A stretch of DNA of 64,000 bases from an uncultured Bacteroidota bacterium (GCA_902762805.1 CACWPQ010000018.1:23113-87112); one strand, 5' to 3'. Positions 27,174 through 36,716 are shown, counted from the first letter of the stretch. Translations and numbers: made by a program. The notes: a model not told the origin generated them from the letters alone.

Positions 27174-27653
27174 ATGGCAGACATGGACAGCTACAACGGG
27201 CTGATGCTCCGCTACCGCAGACTTCTGTTTGCGGTGTGCAACCGGTACGCCCACCGCGGCCTGGATGCCGACGACCTGATGCAGGAGGTGATGCTCGCGC
27301 TGTGGCAACGCAGAGAGAAGATGCAGGCAATCGCCCCGGCACCCAAACAGGCGGCATGGATCTGGCGCGTGGCACGCAGCACCTGCATCGACCTGCACCG
27401 CAAAAGGGAGCCCTCCCCCACCCTCCTGCCGGACGACTACGACGCTCCCGCCGAGGACACCTCGCTCCACGACGCACTCCACGAACTCATCGCCCAACTG
27501 CCCGACCCCGACCGCACCATCGTAAGGATGCACCTCGAAGGGTATGAATACAAAGAAATAAGCCGCCATACAGGACTGACAAAGAACAATGTAGGCGTCC
27601 GCCTGATGCGGATAAAAGAAAAACTGAAACAGCAATGGGACAAAACAGTATGA
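27174..27653 (+). CDS. ECF RNA polymerase sigma factor
   Basis: This 159-residue extracytoplasmic-function sigma factor has region 2 visible as LDADDLMQEVMLALWQRRE and WIWRVARSTCIDLHRKR. Region 4 is LPDPDRTIVRMHLEGYEYKEISRHTGLTKN with NVGVRLMRIKEKLKQ. The ATG at 27174 is used; a GTG at 27150 in the same frame lacks support. It directs RNA polymerase to a stimulus-specific promoter set, unknown here. The stop codon overlaps the next ATG (ATGA at 27650), so it is translationally coupled to a small membrane protein and then a lipoprotein. No classic TonB-transducing FecR partner is present. Confidence 0.9.
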   Translation: MADMDSYNGLMLRYRRLLFAVCNRYAHRGLDADDLMQEVMLALWQRREKMQAIAPAPKQAAWIWRVARSTCIDLHRKREPSPTLLPDDYDAPAEDTSLHDALHELIAQLPDPDRTIVRMHLEGYEYKEISRHTGLTKNNVGVRLMRIKEKLKQQWDKTV

Positions 27654-27916
27654 CATTTGAAGAGTTGTGGGAACGCGAGGAGCGGCAGGGGCTCGAGCAG
27701 CGCCTGCGGCAGGAGTACCCGGCCTGGCGCCGTCGCCGCCGTGCCCGCCGTGTGGCACTGGCCTCTGTCGCGGTGCTGGCAGGGGTGGCACTTTACACTT
27801 TCCACCTTCCGCCCTCCACTCGCGGCTACGACGCCGTGGCCTGCAACCGCAGCGGCATCGCCGACAGCCATTGGGTCGATGTGGCAGCCAAAACACTAAA
27901 AACCACAGCAAGATGA
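27650..27916 (+). CDS. Small single-pass membrane protein, candidate anti-sigma factor
   Basis: This 88-residue protein starts MTFEELWEREERQGLEQRLRQ with an acidic/basic cytoplasmic head of about 40 residues, an Arg-rich stop (RRRRRARR), one membrane helix (VALASVAVLAGVALYTF) and a short outside tail. Size, topology and ATGA overlap with the sigma gene fit a minimal membrane-bound anti-sigma factor, but there is no recognisable anti-sigma domain. The next gene again starts within its stop codon (ATGA at 27913). Confidence 0.62.
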   Translation: MTFEELWEREERQGLEQRLRQEYPAWRRRRRARRVALASVAVLAGVALYTFHLPPSTRGYDAVACNRSGIADSHWVDVAAKTLKTTAR

Positions 27917-28326
27917 AACGCCTGTTGCACATACTGCTGCTGTTGACGATGCTGGCCGCCTGCTCGCGCGAGGTGGAGACGGCGCCGCTCTACCGGCAGT
28001 ATGCCTCGCGGCCTGACCTCACGGTGGCGCAGGTTGCGGGCTTCCAGCTCGGCGACACGGTGCGGGTCGACGTGGTCATCCTCGTGGCCGACGACAGCGC
28101 GGCATGGCAGGGGTTGAAAACGGAGTTCGACATCCGCCCCTCGGAGGGCGTAACCTCCTGGCTGGGCGACATCGACAACCCCGCCCGCCGCGTAAAACGC
28201 TCCGAGGTGCCCCTCTGGCGCGCCATGGCGGTGCACGAGGAGCGCACCCTGGCCTTCTACCGCGTGGCGACACAGGCCGAATTCGACGCCTTGCGCGAAT
28301 ACCAGATGGAGATTATGGGGGATTAG
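27913..28326 (+). CDS. Small lipoprotein of the ECF cassette
   Basis: This 137-residue protein has lipobox MLAAC (Cys17). The mature part, VETAPLYRQYASRPDLTVAQ to ALREYQMEIMGD, contains LGDTVRVDVVILVADDSAAW and shows no known domain. The start at 27913 overlaps the stop of the membrane protein gene (ATGA), so sigma factor, membrane protein and lipoprotein form one tightly coupled unit. It could be the envelope sensor or an effector (inference). A longer in-frame extension upstream is a shadow of the preceding gene. Confidence 0.7.
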   Translation: MKRLLHILLLLTMLAACSREVETAPLYRQYASRPDLTVAQVAGFQLGDTVRVDVVILVADDSAAWQGLKTEFDIRPSEGVTSWLGDIDNPARRVKRSEVPLWRAMAVHEERTLAFYRVATQAEFDALREYQMEIMGD

Positions 28327-28332
28327 GGTTCT

Positions 28333-28367
28333 GGTTTATGGTTTAAAGTTTATGGTTTAAGGTTTAT
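28333..28367. repeat. Heptamer array, 5 x GGTTTAT/A
   Basis: GGTTTAT-GGTTTAA-AGTTTAT-GGTTTAA-GGTTTAT begins seven bases after the lipoprotein stop codon and fills much of the gap to the gene at 28411. Confidence 0.88.
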
Positions 28368-28410
28368 ATATAGAAATATAATAAAATAACAAAATTAACG
28401 TTATAGCGAT

Positions 28411-29487
28411 ATGAAACAGACATTGAAAATCCTCACCTTGCTGGCCGCGATGCTGACGCTGGCCGGCTGCGACCCCGATGAGATGTTCAACACCGAGCGC
28501 GACATCACCTACAGCGTAGCGGAGCAGACCGCCACCGTGCACCTGAAAACCGAAGCCGAATGGCAGGAACTCCTCGACCGCTTCTGCGACTGGGCCGAAG
28601 AGGGGAACTCGGTAACATTCAGGCGAGCAGACGGCAATCAAGCGGCCGCGGCAAAACATTCCACATCCAAGGAGGCCACCACCTACTCCTCCACCAGCCG
28701 CGAGGACATGAAGCGCTGGATGGCGCAGATGGAGGACGAGGGCAAGACCGTAACCGTAACCTACGACCCTGCCACAGGCACCTGGAACGGCACCGCCTAC
28801 GCCACCGCGCCACAGCCTCCCCTGCCGTCGGGCGGACTGATTACTTACGAGTGCGACGACATGAACGTCTTCGGCTACATCTGGAGCTTCGACACGGTGA
28901 ACCGCCGCGTGTACATCACCATTCACTCTACGTTGCAAAACATCACGGCACCTGACTACCCCGTGGGTGTGTATGAATACCGCCACGCCGACGAGGTGAA
29001 CACTCCCTTCGCCTACTGGCTCATTGACCAGTGGGGCGACACGGCCGGACTTTACATTCTTAATTCCATCGGCAGCGATACCCTGCACTTCAACAGTACC
29101 CGCCTCGGCAACCCCGTTACCCTGATGCGCACCGACCGCTGGCACACCTACCTCTGCAGCAACTGGGGACTCAATATCGTGATGCATGTGTGCGGCACCT
29201 TCATCGAGGTCTACCCCGAGGTGTATGTCGGACAGATGGGGGTCAACGGTCTGGAGCGTATCGATGTCATCTGGCCCTTCGGTTTCGGACGCTTCGAGAT
29301 GTGGCGCGCCGAGATGACGCAGCCCGCCATGGGAGCCCCTTGCTGGGGACTGATGCTCGACTTCCGTCCCTTCGGCGGCACCGAGCTCCTTGACGGATTC
29401 TGGATACAGGGCACACCGCTGTCGTACCTCAACCAATTTACCATCACCAAAGGGAACGGCAGCCCATTCGTCTTTCAGCGACTATAA
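28411..29487 (+). CDS. Lipoprotein of unknown function, paralogue of the gene at 26237
   Basis: This 358-residue lipoprotein has lipobox LAGC (Cys20). Residues about 30-130 (DITYSVAEQTATVHLKTEAE, WQELLDRFCDWAEEG, EATTYSSTSREDMKRWM, GKTVTVTYDPATGTWNGTAY) align with the protein at 26237, while the remaining 220 residues are unique and beta-rich. It probably belongs to the same regulatory unit as the upstream ECF cassette because only a heptamer array separates them. Function unknown. Confidence 0.7.
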   Translation: MKQTLKILTLLAAMLTLAGCDPDEMFNTERDITYSVAEQTATVHLKTEAEWQELLDRFCDWAEEGNSVTFRRADGNQAAAAKHSTSKEATTYSSTSREDMKRWMAQMEDEGKTVTVTYDPATGTWNGTAYATAPQPPLPSGGLITYECDDMNVFGYIWSFDTVNRRVYITIHSTLQNITAPDYPVGVYEYRHADEVNTPFAYWLIDQWGDTAGLYILNSIGSDTLHFNSTRLGNPVTLMRTDRWHTYLCSNWGLNIVMHVCGTFIEVYPEVYVGQMGVNGLERIDVIWPFGFGRFEMWRAEMTQPAMGAPCWGLMLDFRPFGGTELLDGFWIQGTPLSYLNQFTITKGNGSPFVFQRL

Positions 29488-29507
29488 GTTAGCTAGCCCA
29501 CTCACTG

Positions 29508-29552
29508 GCGACTGCCACAACGGCTGACAAATTGTCAGCAGGTGGCAGTCGC
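29508..29552 (+). terminator. Double hairpin after the ECF cassette
   Basis: An outer stem GCGACTGCCAC/GTGGCAGTCGC encloses an inner GCTGACAA/TTGTCAGC stem. There is no clear T run, so it may be an RNA-stabilising palindrome rather than an intrinsic terminator. Confidence 0.6.
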
Positions 29553-29602
29553 TGGCAGTTTCTGTGGGGGTTGGCATGGTTGTTGATTGTTATTTGTCGT
29601 CA

Positions 29603-29640
29603 GATTATTCAGAATAATCGGAATACTCAGAATAATCAGA
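29603..29640. promoter_or_regulatory. Palindromic AT-rich element upstream of groES
   Basis: GATTATTC-A-GAATAATC (29603-29619) is followed by GGAATACTCAGAATAATCAG, a partial second copy. The CIRCE operator (TTAGCACTC/GAGTGCTAA) is absent. This could be the binding site of an alternative heat-shock regulator or the promoter itself. Confidence 0.4.
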
Positions 29641-29666
29641 AAAAAATAAACTAAAAATAAAGTATT

Positions 29667-29936
29667 ATGAAAATCCAACCTTTAGCAGACCGAGTCCTCG
29701 TGCGTCCCGCCGAGGCTGAACAGAAGACCGCCAGCGGCATCATCATCCCCGACACCGCCAAGGAGAAACCGCAGCGCGGCGAAGTGCTCGCCGTGGGCAA
29801 GGGCACCAAAGACCATGAGATGACCGTCAAGGTGGGCGACCAGGTCCTCTACGGCAAGTACAGCGGCACCGAGATCGAGATCGACGGCGAGAAGCTGATG
29901 ATCATGAAAGAAAGCGACATCTACGCTATCATTTAA
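29667..29936 (+). CDS. groES: Co-chaperonin GroES
   Basis: This 89-residue 10-kDa co-chaperonin caps the GroEL ring as a heptamer. Diagnostic parts are the N-terminal [12 protein letters not shown], the mobile loop around [17 protein letters not shown] with the GroEL-binding IIIP, and the roof/base strands GEVLAVGKG and [20 protein letters not shown]. The length is normal. It is the first gene of groESL; the 92-base gap to groEL contains a short AGTTGTC repeat. Confidence 0.97.
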   Translation: MKIQPLADRVLVRPAEAEQKTASGIIIPDTAKEKPQRGEVLAVGKGTKDHEMTVKVGDQVLYGKYSGTEIEIDGEKLMIMKESDIYAII

Positions 29937-30001
29937 TGAGTTTTAGTTGTCAGTTGTCAGTTTCAGTTCTCGCGGCAGCTACATCTAAAAACTTAAACTA
30001 A

Positions 30002-31663
<1,662 letters not shown>

Positions 31664-31691
31664 TGAATTGATACAAACCAATATCAATATA

Positions 31692-31725
31692 AAAGCTTTG
31701 GCTGGCAATTGCCAGCCAAAGCTTT
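31692..31725 (+). terminator. Terminator of groESL
   Basis: A 15-bp perfect stem, AAAGCTTTGGCTGGC with GCCAGCCAAAGCTTT, has an AATT loop and is followed by ATTTAT. Being symmetrical it could act in both directions. Confidence 0.88.
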
Positions 31726-31768
31726 ATTTATATAGTAATGCAATAATATTGTAGCATCTACGTTTATT

Positions 31769-32647
31769 ATGAAAAATTTGACTATGGACATTCAACAAAT
31801 TAAAACTTATAAGAGTGCATTTGACGAAATCGAGCGACATATTGTCGGGGACAACGGCGAAGATATTGAAGTATGGTATGCTAGAGAACTGCAACACGTT
31901 CTTGGATATGTAAGATGGGAGAATTTCGCCGTGGCTATCGGACGAGCCATGCAATCATGCAAAACGCAGGGCATCAACATCGATGACCATTTTCGTGAGG
32001 TCACGAAAATGGTCTCGTTGGGTAGCGGTTCTGAACGAGCAGTTCTAGACTTCATACTTACCCGATATGCCTGCTATCTCATAGCTCAGAATGGTGACCC
32101 GAAAAAAGAGGAAATTGCATTTGCTCAGAGTTACTTTGCCGTGCAAACACGCCGCGCGGAGGTGATTGAAGAGAGATTGCACATGCTCGAACGGCTTGAA
32201 ACCCGCGACAGATTGCGTTCCTCTGAAAAACAGCTGAGCAAGAACATATACGAGCGTGGTGTTGACGACAAAGGCTTTGCACGCATACGTTCAAAAGGCG
32301 ACAGTGCATTGTTTGGTGGTCTTACAACCGAACAGATGAAACAGCGCCTTGGCATCAAAAGCGGTGCCCTTGCCGACCGCTTGCCTACCTTGACCATTGC
32401 GGCCAAAAATCTTGCTACAGAAATGACCAACTACAATGTGGAACAAAAAGACATGTTCGGTGAGCAAGCCATCACAAATGAGCATATACAAAACAATGTT
32501 AGCGTCCGTGAGATGCTCGGGCGCCGAGGTATCAAGCCTGAGAACCTACCGCCAGCCGAAGATATCAAAAAAGTAGAACGTCGCATGGCAAAAGAAGAAA
32601 AACAAATTGCCGAAGGGGCTAAGAAGTTACCACATAAAAATAAATGA
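31769..32647 (+). CDS. dinD: DNA damage-inducible protein D (BRO-N domain)
   Basis: This 292-residue DinD-family protein has a Bro-N-like N-terminal domain (EDIEVWYARELQHVLGYVRWENF) followed by the DinD hallmark VTKMVSLGSGSERAVLDFIL and TRYACYLIAQNGDPKKEEIAFAQ split by short variable bases. In Escherichia coli DinD is SOS-induced and inhibits RecA-mediated strand exchange. Codon use is AT-richer than the GC-rich housekeeping genes next to it, and its neighbours to the right are AT-rich too, so it looks like part of an acquired island. No LexA box is recognisable upstream. Ends with a strong terminator. Confidence 0.9.
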   Translation: MKNLTMDIQQIKTYKSAFDEIERHIVGDNGEDIEVWYARELQHVLGYVRWENFAVAIGRAMQSCKTQGINIDDHFREVTKMVSLGSGSERAVLDFILTRYACYLIAQNGDPKKEEIAFAQSYFAVQTRRAEVIEERLHMLERLETRDRLRSSEKQLSKNIYERGVDDKGFARIRSKGDSALFGGLTTEQMKQRLGIKSGALADRLPTLTIAAKNLATEMTNYNVEQKDMFGEQAITNEHIQNNVSVREMLGRRGIKPENLPPAEDIKKVERRMAKEEKQIAEGAKKLPHKNK

Positions 32648-32649
32648 TA

Positions 32650-32683
32650 AAAGGGAGCATCCAGTCGGATGCTCCCTTTCTTT
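32650..32683 (+). terminator. Rho-independent terminator of dinD
   Basis: AAAGGGAGCATCC-AGTC-GGATGCTCCCTTT, a 13-bp perfect stem followed by CTTTATG. Confidence 0.92.
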
Positions 32684-32774
32684 ATGCCTTCTTTGTGGGT
32701 TCTTTCTGACTCCTTTAATCAATTCGCGCAAAACCCTTGAAATAGCATATACCAGGTTATAAATAAAATGGCCG

Positions 32775-32938
32775 AAAATTCTCTTTTCAGCCATTTTTAT
32801 TTTCATTTGGCCTTTGCGACACTCTTTTCACCGCCTTTTGATTTCAAAACAGCCCCGCAACACTCTTTTCACCCGTTTTCAAATTCATTTGGGGCTGGCG
32901 AGAGTCTTTTTTACCGTTTCTGTTTTTCTTCAACACCC
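32775..32938. repeat. Degenerate 41-bp tandem array, four units
   Basis: The word CTCTTTTCA (GTCTTTTTTA in the last unit) recurs at 32781, 32822, 32863 and 32904, exactly 41 bases apart. The best units begin GCGACACTCTTTTCACCG and GCAACACTCTTTTCACCCG. The second half of each unit is a variable AT-rich stretch. The last unit overlaps the 3' end of the gene at 32930. There are no uniform repeats and spacers, so it is not a CRISPR array. Confidence 0.8.
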
Positions 32939-33571
32939 TTTTAGCACTATTTGTGACAAAATATAATCGTTAAACGTCTTGTCATTTTTCTTGTCGATTT
33001 CACTTATTTCCAAATGGTACTTATGAATAATAGGATACAATCTGCTTATAAGTCCATTCTTATATCTAGGCTCTTCAGATACTCCAAGTTTACTGCCAAA
33101 CACTTTTTCCACCTTCTCTAAAATTTTATCGTAGTTTAAATAATACTTCTTCCCGGCCTTGGTATAAAATGGAGTTTCTGAATCTTCGTCTTTGGGGATA
33201 TCTTTTTCGTCCAAAACACTGTAGCTTGTCAAAAATATGTGAGAAGCACAATTACGGTAGTATTTTATCATGAAATAGTCATCATCGCTAATAGTACCCA
33301 TCAGTTCATTAATGAGTTTAGAAATGGCAGATAAATGCTTTTCGGCTTTATCTTCCTGTCTTTCCAAAAACTTTTTCCCGTTATATATTATCTCCCACAA
33401 GACCACGAAATAAGACCTCAACAAATAACCATTCTCATTAATATACAGTTTATTTGAAATAGACTGTTCAATATACAATCTTTCGTTTAGTTCAAATAAA
33501 TTGTAGCACCACAATGTGAAATTATGGCGGTCATATGCTTTTTGTGTGTCAATATTTAAATTATAATCCAT
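32930..33571 (-). CDS. HEPN-like protein of unknown function
   Basis: This 213-residue, strongly AT-rich, helical protein has no clear relatives recognisable by eye. The segment DYFMIKYYRNCASHIFLTSY at residues about 100-120 contains RNCASH, an R-x4-H motif preceded by a helix, the usual catalytic pattern of HEPN RNases. The rest (LLRSYFVVLWEIIYNGKKFL, LSAISKLINELMG) is compatible with a helical bundle. HEPN proteins commonly act in toxin-antitoxin or phage defence systems; no antitoxin-like nucleotidyltransferase gene is adjacent. Low GC and its place in the dinD island suggest horizontal transfer. Confidence 0.6.
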   Translation of the reverse strand: MDYNLNIDTQKAYDRHNFTLWCYNLFELNERLYIEQSISNKLYINENGYLLRSYFVVLWEIIYNGKKFLERQEDKAEKHLSAISKLINELMGTISDDDYFMIKYYRNCASHIFLTSYSVLDEKDIPKDEDSETPFYTKAGKKYYLNYDKILEKVEKVFGSKLGVSEEPRYKNGLISRLYPIIHKYHLEISEIDKKNDKTFNDYILSQIVLKGC

Positions 33572-33596
33572 TATCGTTTTTGCTTTCCAAGTTTAA

Positions 33597-34484
33597 CTAT
33601 ATTCTATTAGAATTGTTGAAACGTTTTTCAAGTTCGGATTGTTCCTTCTCCTTGTTTGCTGCGCGAGTTGCATTTTCATCTTGTATTCGTTTCTCCAATT
33701 CTCGTTCATACTCTTGTGATAAAGGATAATTCGTATATTTAACAATCACTACAGGATAATACTGAGAACAGTCTTCCCATCCATTGTCTGTAAACCTTTT
33801 ATCATGACAATATTCTACCCCATAGTAGTACGCTGTAATATGTGTTATCCCATTTACCCAAATAGCTTTTTGGCCTCTTTTATAATAGGGCTCTCCATAT
33901 TTTGTCTGAAATGTTTTTACAACAGAGCCCAAGAGAGGTTCCGAATGCACATCGTATTGAGATTTTTCCCATTTTCCGTGAAAAGCAATTGTTATCTCAT
34001 ATAGTTGACTTTTATAATAGGATAGACCAAAATTTATATGTTTCTCGCTATAGGTAGAATCATCCTCAATTAAAACCATTTTTGTTGTGTAAACAGAATA
34101 ATATGGATAATAGTCTAATGGAGAATCTGGAGATGTGTATTCAGCCATTGTTTCATATTCTTCCCTATACCAGGTCAAATCAAGGTCCACATTATAACCA
34201 TCACCACTCCCGTTAAAAATATATAGCCTATCTCTGCCGTATTGCGTCTTATACATTGGCCATATATTACTATCCTTTATAGCATGCTGTACTGCCATTG
34301 AACTATCCATTGCAAATGAAAAACCAGCAAATATTGTGTCGTTTATATTGTTCTTGTCAGCTTCATGTTGATAGTATGACAAGGAATCCATCAAATCAAT
34401 ACTGCTACCATTGTTATTTAGACCACAAGAAACAAATGTGGTAAAAAAGGCAACAATTATATATTTCAAATAATTCTGTTTCAT
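33597..34484 (-). CDS. AT-rich lipoprotein of unknown function
   Basis: This 295-residue protein has signal MKQNYLKYIIVAFFTTFVSC, so Cys20 is the lipidation site. The mature part is Tyr- and Asp-rich (YPYYSVYTTKM, NFGLSYYKSQLYEITIAF) and ends in a charged coiled-coil-like tail (YERELEKRIQDENATRAANK). No domain was recognised. It is read in the same direction as the HEPN-like gene, 25 bases upstream of it, so the two may be one operon. Base composition marks it as part of the same AT-rich island. Confidence 0.65.
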   Translation of the reverse strand: MKQNYLKYIIVAFFTTFVSCGLNNNGSSIDLMDSLSYYQHEADKNNINDTIFAGFSFAMDSSMAVQHAIKDSNIWPMYKTQYGRDRLYIFNGSGDGYNVDLDLTWYREEYETMAEYTSPDSPLDYYPYYSVYTTKMVLIEDDSTYSEKHINFGLSYYKSQLYEITIAFHGKWEKSQYDVHSEPLLGSVVKTFQTKYGEPYYKRGQKAIWVNGITHITAYYYGVEYCHDKRFTDNGWEDCSQYYPVVIVKYTNYPLSQEYERELEKRIQDENATRAANKEKEQSELEKRFNNSNRI

Positions 34485-34699
34485 TTTTTATGAGTTGTAA
34501 ATAAATTCTGGCAAATGAATTAAAAACAAAGAGGAAAGACTCCCGACGATTATCTGTGCAATTCGTGGGTGGGTGGGGGTGACTATCAGCGAGTTATGAG
34601 CATTGTTCAGCATCGTCCCGTTTTCGTTTCACACTGCAAATATACACATTTTCCGCCACATGGGAAAATACTATCTCAACATTATTGCAAAAAAAAGAG

Positions 34700-34709
34700 T
34701 ATCTTTGCA
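34700..34709 (+). promoter_or_regulatory. Promoter -7 element for the CAT-fold enzyme
   Basis: TATCTTTGCA, 38 bases ahead of the ATG at 34747. It rules out the longer frame opening at 34603. Confidence 0.8.
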
Positions 34710-34746
34710 ACCGATAACAAAACCAACAGAACGACTGTTTTTTGAC

Positions 34747-35373
34747 ATGAGAAGAGAGATAGACCCACAATCATCGCCGCGCGGACGGGCGTTCGATCTA
34801 TGGAAGGATGCCCCGATGCCGAAAGTGACCATCACCAAGACCTTCAATATCGGCAGGCTTGTCACAGCGGACCAGAGAAGAGGGCTGAAGACCAACATGC
34901 TGATGTGTTGGTGCATCGGCCACGCGGCAAGCCCCATCGCCGAGTTCTACACCCTGCCTGCCGGCGGACGCCTGTGGCAATACGACCGCTTGGCGGTCAA
35001 CTCCGTCGTGATGACCTCCAAGGGCGAGGCCCATCTCTGCGACATACCCTTCTCGGAGGACATCCGCCAGTTCAACGAAGACTACATCCGGCTGACACAA
35101 CAAGTCCACGACACCAACGAGGACTACCTTCTGGGCGAACAATACATGGCCATCGACACCTCGGCATTGTCGCTATGCGAAATCGACTCGGTGGTGAGCG
35201 TCTACTCCGAGATGTTCACCGACCCCTTCCTTGCCTGGGGCAAATACCGGCGGGGATTCTTCAAGACCACGCTGCCCGTCTCCTTCCAGTTCCACCATGC
35301 CCAGATGGACGGCTTCGAAGCCGCCCGCTTCCTCAACGGCCTCCAAGAGGGAATCAACACACTTGTAATATAA
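34747..35373 (+). CDS. Chloramphenicol acetyltransferase-family protein
   Basis: This 208-residue protein of the trimeric CAT fold transfers acetyl from acetyl-CoA to a small hydroxyl-bearing substrate. The start at 34747 (MRREIDPQSSPRGRAFDLW) follows the promoter and gives the usual length. The catalytic motif FHHAQMDGF (His183-His184, Asp188) near the C-terminus and FTDPFLAWGKYRRG are conserved. Many chromosomal family members outside classical resistance genes act on unknown substrates, so drug resistance should not be assumed. Ends at a strong bidirectional hairpin. Confidence 0.87.
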   Translation: MRREIDPQSSPRGRAFDLWKDAPMPKVTITKTFNIGRLVTADQRRGLKTNMLMCWCIGHAASPIAEFYTLPAGGRLWQYDRLAVNSVVMTSKGEAHLCDIPFSEDIRQFNEDYIRLTQQVHDTNEDYLLGEQYMAIDTSALSLCEIDSVVSVYSEMFTDPFLAWGKYRRGFFKTTLPVSFQFHHAQMDGFEAARFLNGLQEGINTLVI

Positions 35374-35386
35374 CATGCCACATAAA

Positions 35387-35426
35387 CAACACGCCTCTGC
35401 AGCAAATTTACTACAGAGGCGTGTTG
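35387..35426. terminator. Bidirectional terminator between convergent genes
   Basis: A 13-bp stem, CAACACGCCTCTG with CAGAGGCGTGTTG, has a 14-base loop. It lies between the acetyltransferase gene and the macro-domain gene, which converge. Confidence 0.8.
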
Positions 35427-35455
35427 CAATAGGGTACTTCCTTTCGGTGTATATC

Positions 35456-36184
35456 TCAACGCAGCCGCAGGAGCTCCTTGTAGATGGCGTAGTCGGCATC
35501 TTCAAACACATCAAAGACCACACGTATGCGGGCTTCCCGGCAGGTTTTGATGGCTATCTCGGCGGCACGGCGGTTGGGGAAATGGAAATCGCCGGTGGAG
35601 ATACAGCAGAAGGCAATGCTATGGCAGTTGTGCTGCTGGGCGAGCCACAGGCAGGTGCGGTAGCAGCCGGCCAGCTGTTCCTCCTGTCCCACGGTAGGGA
35701 TACCGTTCTCAATGACCGGTCCCACGGTATGAATGACAAATTTTGCTGGCAGGTTATATCCCGGAGTGATGATGGCACCACCCGTGGCAATCTCTTCACC
35801 TTGAAGAATGTTGTTGCACTCCTGTCTAAGTTGCAGTCCCGCTGCGGAGTGGATATCATTGTCGACACAGGGATGGAGGGGATTCCAACAACCAAGACCG
35901 CGGGGATTGGCGGCATTGACTATCGCATCGACCTTGAGTCTCGTGATATCGCCCTGCCACAATCTCTTGCGAGTCCTAATCACTCCCTTATCTTTCAACT
36001 GCATCTGCAATTCGGCATCCTGCGCCACAAGGAAGTCGTCGCTCAACTGTTGAGGTTCCCATACATTCATCAGCGTACGGAGCAACTGCTTCTTTGCGGG
36101 CAGACTCTTGGGAATCTGAGCCGTTGCCTCGGTTTGCTCCATCAAGTAACGGATACAGAAGTCTATGTTCTCGAGTCTGTCCAT
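35456..36184 (-). CDS. Macro-domain protein-ADP-ribose hydrolase
   Basis: This 242-residue protein has an N-terminal helical segment (LRTLMNVWEPQQLSDDFL) followed by a macro domain: LWQGDITRLKVDAIVNAAN, then GLGCWNPLHPCVDNDIHSAAG with Cys and His residues of the zinc-binding SpyMacroD type, GGAIITPGYNLP, and SIAFCCISTGDFHFP. Such enzymes remove ADP-ribose from modified proteins. It sits one base after alaX on the same strand, so both are expressed from the promoter at 36670. No adjacent ADP-ribosyltransferase or lipoate-carrier gene is present. Confidence 0.9.
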   Translation of the reverse strand: MDRLENIDFCIRYLMEQTEATAQIPKSLPAKKQLLRTLMNVWEPQQLSDDFLVAQDAELQMQLKDKGVIRTRKRLWQGDITRLKVDAIVNAANPRGLGCWNPLHPCVDNDIHSAAGLQLRQECNNILQGEEIATGGAIITPGYNLPAKFVIHTVGPVIENGIPTVGQEEQLAGCYRTCLWLAQQHNCHSIAFCCISTGDFHFPNRRAAEIAIKTCREARIRVVFDVFEDADYAIYKELLRLR

Positions 36185-36185
36185 T

Positions 36186-36650
36186 CTACTCTGCCAGTTT
36201 GAACCTCATCCGCCAGGTGTGGGTTTCCTCGTTGTAGTCGTGGGAGAGGATTTTGAAGGTGCCGATTTCGGAAGTGTTCTGCACATGGGTGCCGACACAG
36301 GCGCAGAGGTCGTAGTCGCCGATACGGACGAGGCGCAGCGTCTCGCTGGCGTCGTCAGGCAGCTTCCAGAGGTCCACCTCGGGCGGCACCTCTCCCCTTT
36401 TCACGAACTCATAGCTCACAGGCAGATGCTGCGCTATCACCTCGTTCACCCTGCGCTCAATCTCCTGCACCTGTTCATCGGTCGGACATGTGTCAAGCAA
36501 GTAGTCGCACTTGCTCTTCTTACGCTCAATATGCGCATTTCGCGACCGCGGACAGCCGAACATCCGCACCATCGTCTGGTTCAAAATATGCTCCGCCGTG
36601 TGCATCGGCGGGTATTCCTGCTTGTTGTGTTCGTTGAGTATGGGTTCCAT
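36186..36650 (-). CDS. AlaX-like alanyl-tRNA editing protein
   Basis: This 154-residue protein is related to the editing (SAD) domain of alanyl- and threonyl-tRNA synthetases. The zinc motif HTAEHIL (first His pair) and the later CACVGTHV supply the metal ligands; RSRNAHIERKKSKCDYLLD follows the first pair. These free-standing proteins hydrolyse Ser- or Gly-mischarged tRNA-Ala. The start at 36650 lies 20 bases after the promoter, and an upstream extension to 36701 is excluded because it spans the promoter. First gene of a two-gene operon with the macro-domain hydrolase. Confidence 0.88.
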   Translation of the reverse strand: MEPILNEHNKQEYPPMHTAEHILNQTMVRMFGCPRSRNAHIERKKSKCDYLLDTCPTDEQVQEIERRVNEVIAQHLPVSYEFVKRGEVPPEVDLWKLPDDASETLRLVRIGDYDLCACVGTHVQNTSEIGTFKILSHDYNEETHTWRMRFKLAE

Positions 36651-36669
36651 CGTGTCTGAAATTTGAAAC

Positions 36670-36679
36670 TGCAAAGATA
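36670..36679 (-). promoter_or_regulatory. Promoter -7 element for alaX-macro operon
   Basis: The minus strand reads TATCTTTGCA. It is divergent from, and about 40 bases away from, the plus-strand promoter at 36717. Confidence 0.82.
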
Positions 36680-36716
36680 CGAAAAAAATATTTTCCGCCA
36701 TATGAGAAAATGTGCG

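Noticed and set aside
32775..32938. CRISPR array
   Set aside because: The period is constant, but units are degenerate, the repeats are not identical, there are no unique 30-base spacers and no cas genes nearby.
34603..34746. N-terminal extension of the CAT-fold protein
   Set aside because: It spans the -7 element at 34700 and is absent from the family.
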